This document shows positions 34,644-46,720 of a DNA stretch of 64,000 nt, in pieces. Both the position numbers and the translations under genes were made by a program. The number at the start of each line of letters is the position of its first letter. Position 1 is the first letter of the stretch. The notes beneath the pieces were generated by a model. The model searched no databases, was not told the DNA's origin, and saw only the letters and a program-made list of their open reading frames with translations. The DNA comes from Drechslerella dactyloides. Lineage: Eukaryota; Ascomycota; Orbiliomycetes; Orbiliales; Orbiliaceae. The stretch is from positions 6,076,001 through 6,140,000 of the forward strand of contig JAGTWJ010000001.1 of NCBI GenBank assembly GCA_020064725.1, written 5' to 3'.

Positions 34644-36220
34644 CTTTCTCATGTCCCTTCTCGCCATTGTTCTTCACTTCCTGTTTGGATCCTCGCGCTC
34701 TGACTTTTCGATTCTGTCGGTGCCTGGATGCGCTTTTTTAATTTTTGCTGCTCATTCCTATGATGACATAGCGGTCCGTCCGCCCCGTCTAGATCTATGT
34801 AGGACGCTTTGACCTCCTGCCGACCCTCTCTTTCTCTCTCTCGTCATCGAAACTGTGCTGTCGGGAAGGTAAAACGAACGTTGGCGTTTTCAAAGAGCGA
34901 CTCATTGGCCGAAAGGTGGACAGATTTGGGTTTTGACGAGCAGCGAGGGGATCCAGTTTTGGACGAGCGCATCGACGCCTGTTGCCGAGGGCGGCCAGTG
35001 GGCTGGACTAGGACGAATCCGTGGGCGTCCTCCAGAGGAGCGAACCCAAGGCGAGAGTGCAGGCCTGTCTGTCTGCTGGCGATTTTCGATTTGCCTCTCA
35101 TTTGATTGACTCTATTATCGTCAAAAGGCGGCCGATTGTGTGCTTTGCTTGCACCTGTAGCTCGTTCGTGGCTTGATACCACGCGATAACTAAGCGGTAC
35201 GGAGTAATAGCGGTGGTAGTTAATATCCATCCATCCATCCTAAATCCATACTATACTATACATACTATCATCCATCCTACATACCATTGCATTTGGATCC
35301 TCGATCCTTCATCTCCGACACTCGCTAGCTGGCTATGTTGTGCGACTTTGGTGGGTTTTGCCCAATGGAGGATATAGCGTATTAATATTTCTACATCCCA
35401 CGTCGACATAATCCTCGACACCGTACGGAAACCCACTGCATTGCACTGGGCATCTATGTCACCAAATATTATATTATATACTTTCTTAGCTATAGCATTG
35501 ACGTCCCCTTCGTTCGTCCGTTAGCGCAACGACACCGCCCTGCTCGATCAGGTGCACGACTCTCCCGCGAACCGAATCGGTTGAACGCGAGCAGCGGCGG
35601 GTTGATGATTGAATTTTTCTCGTTCGTCCGAATTGAAACCGATTTGCCTTGAATCGATCTGACCTGATTGAATTTGGACGGACGCGGGCATATCAGCGAG
35701 GAAGGGGTGTATACGCTCGGGAACAGACGAAACGGGAGCCCTCCTCGGCTTCATGGCGCATCCAACACGCCCGAACCAGCGACACCAACATCGATCGAGT
35801 CGGCAGCAGAATCCTGTTCACGTTAGCGCTCTTTTCACGCTGCCCTAGCATGCTCTGTCTGTACCGTCTCTGCTCTCGATCGAGCTGAGGAGAACGAAAA
35901 GCTGGAAAGAGAAGTGGGGAGTGAGTGTGAGTGTGAGTGCGTGCGAGAAGTGCGAGTGAGAGAGGACGGAAGGCAGTGGCAGTTGCAGTGCAGTTGAGTC
36001 CCGTCTGCGTGGATCTAGAACCTCGACCAATCGGTTTCCCAGAGGTTTCTTTTTTTTCTTTTCTCCGTGTCCTCTCCCTTTCCCCGCTAGATCTGATCTC
36101 CGGCTCCCCTCCTCCCCTTCTGAGGACCCAAGTCGAATCGATTCGATTCCAGGTTGCGGTTTCGACGCTCGTTCACCCAGTCGCCTACCCGCTCAACAGT
36201 ACGGCAGCCCGCCCGCCCGC

Positions 36221-36242
36221 CAGCCAGCCAGCCAGCCAGCCA
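36221..36242 (+). repeat. (CAGC)n microsatellite
   Basis: Five tandem CAGC units continuing into CAAC/CAGC variants up to about 36260, about 170 bp before the ATG at 36411. Confidence 0.85.
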
Positions 36243-36410
36243 ACCAGCCAACCAGTCAGCCCGCCTGCCCGTTTTATAATCAATCCCATCGATCGAGTCG
36301 AATTCATACACCGCCCATCCGGCCGTCCATCCGATCGATACACGCACGCAGCCCCGGCTGGCAGGCAGCTAGCTAGCTAATTGTCTGTCGCCCTTTCGCA
36401 GGCCAGCAGG

Positions 36411-36757
36411 ATGTCCGAGACGGTGAAGCGGTTCAAGCCCACGCTGCAGACGGCAACACAAACGTCTCACGGCGCCTACGGTTCGAATGCGAACTCGCCG
36501 TCGTCGCCGCTGCCTCGCAGCCCGATGCAGCTGACCGACAGTCCGGCATCGTACTTTCATTTGGCTACCAGTCCGGTGTCGGCGGCGGGGTCCGGGGCCG
36601 GGTCCGGGACGGGGTCGTCGGTCGCGAGTGTCCCGTCCGCGACGACGCCGTCCGAGTCGAAGGCGAGCGGTGGGTTTGGGTTCAACATGTCGTCGCTCTT
36701 TGGGAGGAGCAAGACGAGCGGCGAGAGGCATCTGTCCATCTCGCTGCCGCGGCCAAA
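36411..36757 (+). CDS. possible first coding exon (alternative N-terminus of adenylate cyclase or separate small gene)
   Basis: An open frame starting at ATG 36411, in a good context after CAGCAGG and shortly after a splice-acceptor-like CCCTTTCGCAG, runs 115 codons to a strong donor (AAA-GTAAGTG at 36758). The translation is Ser/Thr/Pro/Gly-rich (SPSSPLPRSPMQLTDSPASY; GGFGFNMSSLFGRSKTSGE), like the disordered N-termini of fungal signalling proteins. Splicing from this donor to the AG at 39321-39322 would join in frame with the adenylate cyclase frame (PRLTVGRPPPKLS), across an intron of about 2.56 kb. That intron length is unusual for fungi and the acceptor lacks a good pyrimidine tract, so this is only a candidate. 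Confidence 0.4.
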
Positions 36758-36820
36758 GTAAGTGATGTCATTTCGATATCTATATCGTCTGCCCGTATCA
36801 TCGTTGTCATCTTTCTTTTT

Positions 36821-36844
36821 TTCGTTCGTTCGTTCGTTCGTTCG
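36821..36844 (+). repeat. (TTCG)6 microsatellite
   Basis: Six perfect TTCG units just downstream of the donor at 36758. A second run of the same unit lies at 37288-37308. Confidence 0.9.
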
Positions 36845-37287
36845 TCTTTGCGGTTCTCGTTTCCGCGGTTGCTTGCTTGCTTGTTTGTCGGCTGCCGGGT
36901 TGTGCTGCTGTTAGATTCGCCAAGTGGTGATTTCTATTCTGGTCTCGTCAGTCACCTCCTGCCGTTTATTACCTCGGACACGCATGCGTGGCATGGCATG
37001 GTATGTCATGGCGGATATTGGGTATATACGCTCGAGGATATATACACAAACAAGCTCGGGGACGAGGTCGATGGAGGCACCGGCTCGCGGTTTTATGCAC
37101 GCCCAGGCCGGCCATTCGAACTGTCTTCTGGAGACCAAAGTTACATAATACCGAGATGACTTGCATATCGACGACGCTTTCCCTGCATGGCGAATGCAGG
37201 ACTATCTGACCTCGACGGTACCAACCTGCGGGCTTTATCTATTTTCGTGTCATTCCTTTTCCTTGGTCGCTTGGTGCTCGCTCGGCC

Positions 37288-37308
37288 GTTCGTTCGTTCG
37301 TTCGTTCG
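37288..37308 (+). repeat. (GTTC)5 microsatellite
   Basis: Five tandem GTTC units, the same tetranucleotide family as 36821-36844. Many further short tandem runs (GTCC, CAGA, GAAA, CATA) occur between 37400 and 39060. Confidence 0.85.
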
Positions 37309-39286
37309 CGCGCTCGTATTCTGCCGCGATCGAGGATAGATACCATAGCACCAAGCAATCGCTTCTATCCGGGTAAAATGACGCGGCGTGGCATGACATG
37401 GCAGGTGAAATTGGACGGACAGACGAACAGACGAACAGACAGACAGAGACATTGCGAGGGGACGTGCACTGGTTTCTTGACCCATCTCGCTCCTCCCACC
37501 TGCGTGCTCCGACTGCCGTATTCTACTTCCCGGGCCGGCTCCGTTTCTCAAACATGCTCCCGCTCCAGGATCGTGGAGGTAAAGCGGGGGAAAAGTTGGC
37601 TTGACGAGGATAGTTCCGGCTCATCCCTCGACATGTGTCTGTTATCTGGAGCGGTACATTCATGCAAGTCTGGACGTCCGAGCTAGCAGCTGGCCGTGCG
37701 CCGCCCCGTCATGTCATCGACCGACCGATTGAAGGGGAAAGGAGGGGACGAGCGGGAGAGGTATGATATGGTATAACGGTTCTTATATCGTATAATTACA
37801 CGCGGGCAGGTAGGACGGCCGGATGGAGAGCTAAGTGCGTTCGTTCATTCGCTCGCCTGTTGACGGGCGCTCGAGCCCTGTCCTGCCCTGTCCGTCCGTC
37901 CGCCTGTCCATCTGTCAGTCTGTCAGTCGGCCAGCTCTGCGTGAGGTCTCACTGGGCATGCTTTCCGTCGTGCGACGTTCGCTTCGAGTGCCGGATGGCC
38001 AGCCCTCCTTCCCCGTGGCGGCGTTGGACGAGAAGGAGCGGAGGAAAAAGAAAGAAAGAAAGAACGAAAGAAAGATGCGAGGGAGGGGCGAGCGAGCTGT
38101 TTGTCGGAACCCTGGTTCTCGATGTCGGAGCCGGCCAACATCTGAAACTCCCAGCGGCGCAGGCTATTCTTGTCTGGTGTCTGCCGCAGCGTCTGGTCTT
38201 GTCTTATAGCTCCCCAGTCGATTCGAATCGGACTCCTCGATCAGCTCCGTCGTCGATGGCGTGTCTTCCTTCCAGCCCAGCTCCCCCAGACGTAATCCTA
38301 CCAGGCAACGTTACTATCGCAGGACCGAGGCCTGTTTCGCTTGTGTTGCCGCGACGTCGTCCGCCCTTGATTGAATTCCCTCTTTCTTTCCTTCTTCCTC
38401 GCTCTCGTGCCTTCTTTTCTTCTTCTCGCCGTCCATCGAAAGCCCCTCGGTCAGCTGTGGCCACCGGCGGCGGGTCTCAGCTGCTACCCGGATCCCACTC
38501 GACGGTGTTCTGCATTTGTTCCATTCGAGATTCAGGGTTTTGGGAGGGCTATCCGATATCACTGCACCACCGCTCGAATCATCCAACTACGGCCGTCAAT
38601 TAAATTAACAAAGGAGACACACACACGCACACACGCATACGCACGGGGAGAGGGAGAGAGAGAAAGAGAGGAGGGCGAGACACCGAGAGAGAGGCTGCTG
38701 GAAGCAAACCGCACGAGGCAGCTGCCTGCTGGCGGATCAAACTCATCCAACTGCGAAACTTGCTTGCCTACGATCTCTTCTATTTCGTTCTCTTCACTTC
38801 TGTTCTGCGCTTCTGCTGCTCGATGCATGGCCCGATGATACCCACTACCTAGATGCCTGCACCGTCCTTGATCGATCCTACTCCTCCCATCGGTCTTCCC
38901 TCTTAAATTCGCTCCTTCTTTGATGTCGTTGGCCTGGTCTGCGCTTCCTCGCTTCGCGCTGCTCGCCACTGTTTGACGTTTTGGATGTGCCTGTCCGGAT
39001 ATGCGGGTTCGCACCTGAGCACACGCAGATACATACATACATACATCGGCCAGCCAGACGTCCAGCCAGACATACGTACATACACACATGCGTTCAGACC
39101 GTTGACAGCCGCTTGTCGAGACTTGTGCCTGCATGCAGCCCCGTTGAAAAAGTTAACTCTCATTTGACATCGCGGACCCTACATTTGAGTTTCCCACCCA
39201 CATACTTTAAACTCCTCTAAACTTACCTACTTGTACCGTCTCGATCGCTGTCCGCCCGCCTGTCTCTGATTTGATCCGATTGATTT

Positions 39287-39302
39287 GATTGATTGATTGA
39301 TT
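39287..39302 (+). repeat. (GATT)4 run before the adenylate cyclase ATG
   Basis: Four perfect GATT units ending 9 bases before the start codon at 39312. A (GATT)5 run lies at 46387-46406, about 76 bases after the stop codon of the same gene. Confidence 0.85.
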
Positions 39303-39311
39303 ACTATCATT

Positions 39312-42300
39312 ATGGCTGAGAGCCCCCGTCTGACCGTCGGCCGCCCGCCGCCCAAATTGTCCACGAGCAGGATCGAGCGCTTGGAATCGAACAATATTTC
39401 GCCCGGCTCGGTCTTTCCGCCCGACTCCACTCCGCCCTCGACCAGCCAAGGCCCGTCAAACAAGAGGCCCAGCCCCATAATCTACAAGCCCTTTTCCGGG
39501 TCGCCGCCCAGCTATTTCCAATACAAGGGGCGCTCTACCAGCAGGGAGGAAGCCCGGAACACCATCGCCTATGGCATGAACCTCAGCAGTATGGGCCCGC
39601 TCGGTGACTATCGCCGAGATCTCAAGGTCCTGCAGGGTCCGTCGCCCGCCGGAGGCTCAGGCACCAGCTCCTCTGCCACCAACGGCAACGGCTACAACAG
39701 CAGCAACCCGACATTGACCCAGACTCCTCCCTCCGCGTCTCCCACCGGCCAAACGTGGAAGAATATGAACAACTCGTCCAGTTATGCCATCAACGGTTCC
39801 GATGCGAATTTTGGCGTGCCTTCCGTTCTCGATGACGTCTCAAAGTCGCCGAGTTCGCCAGGCTTCGACAAGCACGGCGACGTTTTCAGCCACATGCGAG
39901 GAGACGAGTCGCCTCAGATGACCCGACATGCCTACAGCGTCGACTACAGCTCTTCGGGTAACCCCATTGAAGGCTATTTCACCGACGACCGACGGCCTTC
40001 CGTGGCGTCGGTAAACACCACCGCCTCGTCGACCGGCTCGAAAACATCCCTGGGGAAGCGGCTCAAGCAGGGCATCTTTGGCGACGGCGAGAGTCATCAT
40101 CACCATCACCATTTCCATCAGCCCCAGCCCTTCAACAACTCGAACTCGAACCCGATCACCCCTCCCCATATCAACCAATCCGACACGAACTTACCTGGAC
40201 AGAAGTTGTTTCACCCGGCCACTACACCGGTGAGCACTGTTTCTAGACCAAGAACCCCTCAGCCTCCTTCATCAGATGTTGTACCGTTCTTGTTTCAAGA
40301 TGCCAACGTGAGTAGAATGTACAACCATTTCTCGCGTTTTTTGTTCGTATATTGCCCTTTTGTTGTGACTTCAATTACCGCAGTGGTGGTGTTTTTGGTC
40401 ACCATACAGGAGGCTTTTTTTTTCTCGTGTGGCGCACGTTTTTGGCGCAAGGATAGCATTGACCGTCGATGCCCTCTGTTTAGGATATACAACAATTCGG
40501 TGAAGCACCGATACAGAACCAGCTGATCAACGACAAGCACCGATATCTCGACAATGACATGCAGAGCGTCGACCCGAAATCCTCTGGATTCTTCAGTCGA
40601 AAAGCCGACAAGTCCAAAACGCCGGCGAAACCTAGAGGCCGAGATTACGATGGCGGCGCGAGCGATAAGGAGGCTTCCGGGCACCGCCGCGATCTATTTT
40701 CAACCCCGTTCGGTGGCTCGACGACGAACTTACCGAGAGCGAGTTCGCCGTCGCCCTCGGTGCATAGCATAAACTCGGGCCAGGCGTCAAGTTCGGCGGG
40801 TCACAATGCGGCGGCATCATCGACGACGGAGAAGACAACGAAGCGGTCATTCCTGAAGGGGATGCTGAAGGGGCGGGACAAGAAGCCCAAAGATGAGGAA
40901 CCTGAGATCAGCATGCCGATATCGGGAACGCCACGCAAGCCGGCCGGTGGGAAGAATGGGGAGGTGCCGCCTGGTTCATCTTCGGGGAAACTGCGTCCAG
41001 AGGCGCCGAAGCGTGGGGGACCAACAGCCCCGCTGACCAGTGAGTTTAACATCAATCCAGCGCCCTTCGCTGTTCTGGATTACTATGTCGGAAATGGTAA
41101 CGGTAGAAAAGCTCTGGGGAACGCTACCCTGTCAAGCCATAAGCCGAAGAAACGCGGCGATTCGCTCGAAAAGTACAATAGTGTTGTGCCGCCTGAGACA
41201 ACCGGCATGTTGCTCGACATCTTTGACTTGACGAACATGGAGGGCATCATTCAGTCTGAACCGCGGTTACTGAACGGACAGCCCACGCATGGGTCTTGGA
41301 ATGCGCCGGACAGCTGGGCCGTTGGCAGGGAATCTGAAAGTGGGCCGCAGGATGAAGCAGATGAGGGCTTGGAGGATGCGAAACGGAAACCTTCGTTACA
41401 GCAGGTAATGAGCAGCCAGCCAGAATTTGCATATACGATTTTTTGGTGGACAATGTCAGAACGAAAGAGGGAGGCTAACTTTCTCTCGTGAATTTCTAGT
41501 TTTGCATTCGAGTGTTCCGGGTCGATGGGTCGTTCACCACACTCTCTTCGAATCTGCAGTCCAGCGTCACCGAGCTGCTGCACCAGCTTGGGAAAAAGTC
41601 CTTCTTGCAAGACGATCTCTCCAACTACGTGATAATATTGCGGAAAGGGGATATGGCCCGGATTCTTGGCTCGAACGAGCGCCCTCTGTTGATGCAGAAG
41701 AAGCTGCTCGAGCAGGTCGGCTATACGGACGAAGATCGGCTTGATGAGATTGGACGCGAGGACAACAGCTACCTTTGCCGGTTTACGTTCCTTCCATCGC
41801 GCGTTAGCGGACATTCGCTGGTACGAATTGTGCACTTTTTCTGACGTTTTTGTGACCAGAAACAGCTAACGCGCTGCCCACCTTCTAGGACCCCGACAAA
41901 GGGTTTAACAACTACAAGTACAACCACGTCGATTTGAGCGGCAGGAATCTCTTGACGATACCGATCGCATTCTATCTCAAGGCTAACGAGATATCCTCTC
42001 TCAATCTGTCTCGTAACTTGTCGCTGCAGGTCCCTCAGGACTTTATCCAGGCTTGCTCCAACCTAAAGGAGGTCAAATTCCGGAACAATGAGGCGTGGGA
42101 TCTGCCGTCCAGCTTTGCCCATATTCAAAAGCTCACCTACATGGATATCTCGAACAATCGATTGAAAAACCTTTCTAATGCGAAACTTCACAAGCACGAA
42201 GGCCTAGTCGCCCTCAAAATGGCTAATAACCGCATTCAGGAGCTACCGGAAGAGTTTTCGAAGTTTCACTCCCTGAGAGGTTTGAACATTGCGTCGAACT

Positions 42301-45300
42301 ATCTGCCCAACATCCCTCCGCTAGTATCGACGCTACTCACTCTGGTGGAGCTCGACCTGTCGTTCAACAGAATCACGGAAGTACCAGAGGAGCTTAGTTC
42401 GCTAAAGGCACTTGAGAGGTTGATCCTGTCGCACAACAAGATTGCGGGAGATCTTCCCGCTGCTATGATTGGGCTCAGATCACTGAAGGAGCTGGATATC
42501 AGGCACAACAATATCACTTCTGTGGATGTCTTGCTCAAGCTGGAACGACTGGAAACGTTATTCGCGGGCCACAATGAGATGCCATCGTTCAGTTGCGGAT
42601 TCGAGAAGCTTAGGACGCTTCATCTGAACAGCAACAAGTTAACTTCGTTCAATGTGGAGTCGTCGTCTCCAGCGTTAACTTGTATGATTGTGTCGGATAA
42701 CCAGATTGCGGTGTTGGGTGACAACTTTTGCGAGTCGATACCGAACATGGAGAGGTTGATCGTTGATAGGAACAAGCTCACCCATCTCCCCGCTCGTATT
42801 GGCAAACTGAAGAAGCTCACGGAGTTGAGGGTTGCCGGCAATCATCTTAATAACCTGCCTCCCGAGATCGGGCAACTCGTCGAACTGAGGGAACTTGATC
42901 TGCACGACAACGACCTATCGACGCTGCCGCCTGAGATCTGGTCGATGGTAAACCTCACCATCCTGAATCTGTCCTCGAACTGCATCACCACTTTCCCGAA
43001 GCCGCAGAACATTTCAATAGTAACGCCCTCGGTCCAATCGGCTAGTGACAACTTGTTGAGCGCTGACGCCGTTAATGAGTATATAACCCCTCTTCAAGTC
43101 TTTCATGAAACGTGGAATTTGACGTCTAACAAATTGCGTAGCGCTGGAAGCCCTCACGCCAATAGCCGGAAGAGCTCGTTCGCATCGGTGTCGAATAACC
43201 TTAACCTTAGGAAGTCATCCATCGTTTCGAAGAGTTCTGACGCTACCACCCTTGTTGGTAGTGCCTCCTTCACGACTGGCTCCCGGAAGGACTCGATGGT
43301 GTTCAGTAGGACATCGAACACGTTTGCGTCCAGTCTTAGGAATCTGTACCTTGCGGACAACCGCTTCACGGACGAAGCGTTCGATGAGATCTCCCTGCTC
43401 GTCGAATTGCGGGTTCTCAACCTGTCGTACAATCGGATCTATGACATACCATCGCGATCGTTAACCAAACTTAGTTGCTTGAGCGAGCTCTATCTGTCTG
43501 GAAACGAGCTGACGAGTCTGCCGACCGACGACCTGGAGCATATTTCCACCCTCAAAATTTTGCATCTTAACTCCAACAAGTTCCAGACCCTGCCGGCGGA
43601 GCTGGGTAAGATTCGACACCTTCACGTGCTGGACGTAGGGTCGAATGCGCTCAAGTACAATATTTCGAACTGGCCTTACGATTGGAATTGGTGAGTGTCT
43701 CTGTGTGGGTTTAGTATTGTGGGCGATCGCTGACTGGTTTTGTAGGAATTGGAACTTGGAGCTGCGCTATCTGAATCTTTCGGGGAACAGAAGACTCGAG
43801 ATCAAAGCGAACCTGTCAACCCATGGCCCCCGGGATCAAAGTTTCACCGACTTCAATGCCCTCAAATCGCTGAGAGTGTTAGGTCTCATGGATGTCACGA
43901 CCACGAATCCCTCGTTTCCAGATGAGTCAGAGGACTGCCGTGTTCGAACATCGGGAACACAGATCAAGAATATGATGTACGGCATGGCGGACTCTCTAGG
44001 GAAGAATGAGCATCTGTCAATGGTCGACATGGTGGTGCCGCGGTTCAGAGGCAACGAGGATGAGCTCGTCTTTGGCTTCTACGATGGACAGGTGCCGTCG
44101 CATCTGAGCAGCAAGATTGCCAAATTCCTGCAAGAGCAAACAATTTATCACTTGCAGGAGGAAATGCGAAAGCTGCGAGCTGAGGAGACACCGGCTACTG
44201 CTCTACGAAGGGCCTTCATCTCGATGAACCGCGACCTTTTGTTGACGGGACTTGCGACAAACGACGAGAAATCGCTCTCTCCCCGCGACAGGCACCGTGG
44301 TACGACCGCTGGCTCCACAACGCTGACAAAGGACGACATACAGCTCGGCGCATCTGGTGTTTTGGTGTACATCAAAGAGCACGACATGTATGTTGCCAAT
44401 GTCGGCGATGCGATGGGTTTACTCGTTCAGAATAGCGGCGAATTCCAGACCTTGACGACGAAACATGATCCCCTGACGCCATCTGAACTTGAACGGATAC
44501 GAGATGCCGGAGGATATGTCTCGCGAGGCGGTAAAATCAACGACCATCTGGAGCTTTCGCGCGCGTTCGGTTATCATTTTCTGATACCGAACGTGCAGGC
44601 GTGCCCGTCTGTGAAACATTGGAAGATCACCGAGCAGGACGAGTTCTTGATCCTGGCAAGCAAGGAGCTCTGGGACCATCTCAGCTATAAGAACGCTGTA
44701 TACATCGCCACGCAGGAGAAAGGCGACCTGATGCTCACTGCGCAGAAGCTGAGGGATATCGCGATTGCGTACGGCGCCAGCAAGAAGATCATGTGCATGA
44801 TTGTTGGTGTCGGCGATCTCGTCAAGCAGCGACGGCGCACAGGGCGTAGCATGTCGATTGTCGCTGGGATGGAGGACGACCCGTCGGCACGACGCGGCAA
44901 CAGGAAGCGGCCGGACGCCGGGGACGACGACTCGCGGTGGCGGAAGTTTGGTCGCGAGATTCCCCCGCCGGAGGGTGATGTCTGCCTGGTCTTCACTGAC
45001 ATCAAGGGTTCCACTCTTCTCTGGGAAACGTACAGTAATGCCATGCGTTCCGCGATCAAGATCCACAACGACATCATGAGAGAGCTGCTGCGCACTGTCG
45101 GTGGATACGAAGTCAAAACTGAAGGTGACGCCTTTATGGTGGCGTTCCCAACCGTCACCTCGGCGTTGCTGTGGACCTTCAACGTGCAGGTCGCACTTCT
45201 CACTTCCGAAGCTTGGCCGGCGGAAATCCTCCGCTCGCAGCAGTGTGGAGAGGTCTGGGCGAGCGATAACGAGGGCGTCAATAGCCTTACACACCGCGGG

Positions 45301-46310
45301 CTGTCTGTGCGGATGGGCATCCACTTTGGCCAGCCGGTGTGCGAGCGCGATCCGATCACGAAGCGCATGGACTATTTCGGGCCGATGGTCAACCGTGCCG
45401 CGCGTATCCAGGGTGTTGCGGACGGCGGCCAGATCACAGTGAGCTCGGACTATCTGACGGAGTTGAAAAAGTTGGACGCGCTGTATCCGCCGGAGGAGAC
45501 GGCGATGGCCCCCAGGCCCAGCGATGCGTTCGGCGACGTCACGTATGAGGACGCGATCAAGAATGACTTGCGGACTCTGCGCAACAGCAACGGCTGGATC
45601 ATCAAGGAGCTCGGCGAGCGGAAGCTCAAGGGTCTTGAAAACCCGGAACTCATCTCGTTGATTTTCCCGCCTTCTTTGGCGGCAAGAGAGTCAGACAAGG
45701 TAGTCGAGAAGACTTCGCCGTCGGAGACGGGATTGACCTCGGAGTTGGTGCTGCCGCTATACGATTGCGCGCTGCGGCTGGAGAAGCTGTGCTCGGCGCT
45801 AAGCACTGCGGGGCTCAAGAGCGAGTTCATGATTGACGGCAAGTACAGTAAAGAGATGCTCCAGAAGAAGATACAGGAGGGAGGCACAGATCCGTCAGTG
45901 CTTGAGTTTGTGGAGGGCGTTATCACTCGGATTGAGGTATGTCACATTTTCACATCTACACGGTTTTATAATGCGCGAAGGCCAGGGAGCTAACGTGTGG
46001 GTTGATACGATAGTCCTCCATCACGACACTGTACCTTCGATCAATCATGAAGAACATTCCGAATGTGGATAACACGGCGACCGGGGAGAATGCGGAGCCA
46101 TCGCTGAAATTTGGGTCCTCGATTACGCAGATTCTGGGGTCTCTCAAGGCACTGCTGGAGACGGATCCGCGGCTGCAGACTGCGCGGAACATGAGCTCGA
46201 CACGGAGTAACAGCAATGCGTCCGCGCTCGATAGTACGACGACGGACGGATTCCAGAGTGAGGATTACGATGATTGTGAGATTATTGAGCCGCCGTTCCC
46301 GCCTGTTTGA
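39312..46310 (+). CDS. cyr1: adenylate cyclase, fungal RA-LRR-PP2C-cyclase type
   Basis: Makes cAMP from ATP in the Ras/Galpha-cAMP-PKA pathway; peripheral membrane protein. Exons: 39312-40307, 40484-41404, 41500-41820, 41889-43690, 43746-45936, 46014-46310, giving 2175 residues with consistent phases. Order of parts: Ser/Pro-rich disordered N-terminus (1 to about 635, with a HHHHHHFHQ run); Ras-association domain (about 640-740, FCIRVFRVDGSFTTLSSNL); leucine-rich repeats (about 755-1350) interrupted by a Ser-rich insert (KSSFASVSNNLNLRKSSIVS); PP2C-like domain (about 1390-1720); class III cyclase domain (about 1755-1910) with CLVFTDIKGST and VKTEGDAFMVAF, holding the two metal-binding Asp residues, and FGPMVNRAARIQG; then a C-terminal region that in yeast binds CAP. 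An in-frame TGA at 39294 just before the ATG supports this start. GATT repeats flank the gene at both ends. The 5' leader is unusually long. Confidence 0.94.
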
Positions 46311-46386
46311 TCGGTGGTTTCTGTAGTGTGGTTGTGCGAATGCCTGCGTGCCTCTTGTCACTTTTTTTACGTTTCGTTTTGGATGG

Positions 46387-46406
46387 GATTGATTGATTGA
46401 TTGATT
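46387..46406 (+). repeat. (GATT)5 run in the adenylate cyclase 3' UTR
   Basis: Five perfect GATT units shortly after the stop codon at 46310, matching the unit found right before the start codon. Confidence 0.85.
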
Positions 46407-46668
46407 GGCTTCTTGAGACGGGTTTTTGGGTCCCGCTTTTTTCGTTTTCCTGACTTCCCTAACTTTCTCTCTTCGTTTTCGCTGGGCGTCGGGAGCTTTC
46501 AGCTGGTGTTTCTTATTCTTCTTTTCTTTTGCTTCGTTCTTCGTTCTTTTTATACCAGTATTCTCGTCGGGAGAGTTTGAGTCACCTTTTTTTGTGTTCT
46601 TGGGATCATTACTGGTACCGTTTTTGCTTCAACGAGTACCCTTAAGTTGAGTATTACTTGCTTGCTTA

Positions 46669-46720
46669 CTACTTGCTAAGTTACGTACTTTCTATTATAG
46701 CTACTTCTTTTAGCAAGTAG
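46669..46720. repeat. 11-bp perfect inverted repeat with 30-base loop
   Basis: CTACTTGCTAA at 46669-46679 is exactly complementary to 46710-46720. It is in the presumed 3' UTR of the adenylate cyclase gene. Function unknown. Confidence 0.5.

Larger units (their letters stand above)
28366..36410. other. 8 kb region without supportable coding genes
   Basis: No frame here shows a recognisable domain or convincing exon series on either strand. The open frames of 60-170 codons (for example 29352-29762 and 32530-33045) have arginine/serine-rich, low-information translations typical of chance. The region holds a run of 16 A (34216-34231), a run of 22 T (34622-34643), TATA-rich stretches near 30850 and 31860, and repeated CAGC units at 36221-36242. 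It may contain the distal promoter and 5' leader of the adenylate cyclase gene or non-coding transcripts. Confidence 0.4.
36758..39311 (+). other. repeat-rich leader or intron upstream of adenylate cyclase
   Basis: About 2.5 kb packed with short tandem runs: TTCG, GTCC around 37890, CAGA/GAAC around 37425-37445, GAAA around 38055, CACA around 38625, CATA around 39035 and GATT at 39287-39302. Open frames of 70-250 codons overlap on all frames and are mostly repeat translations (for example 37860-38603, Ser/Arg/Pro-rich), so none is called. It is either a long 5' UTR with introns or one long intron. Confidence 0.45.

Noticed and set aside
37860..38603. Plus-strand open frame of 247 codons before adenylate cyclase
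   Set aside because: Consists largely of translated short tandem repeats (Ser/Pro/Arg runs), and other frames over the same DNA are equally open.
44419..45324. Long minus-strand frame antisense to the adenylate cyclase catalytic region
   Set aside because: A codon-bias shadow of a well-supported gene on the other strand.
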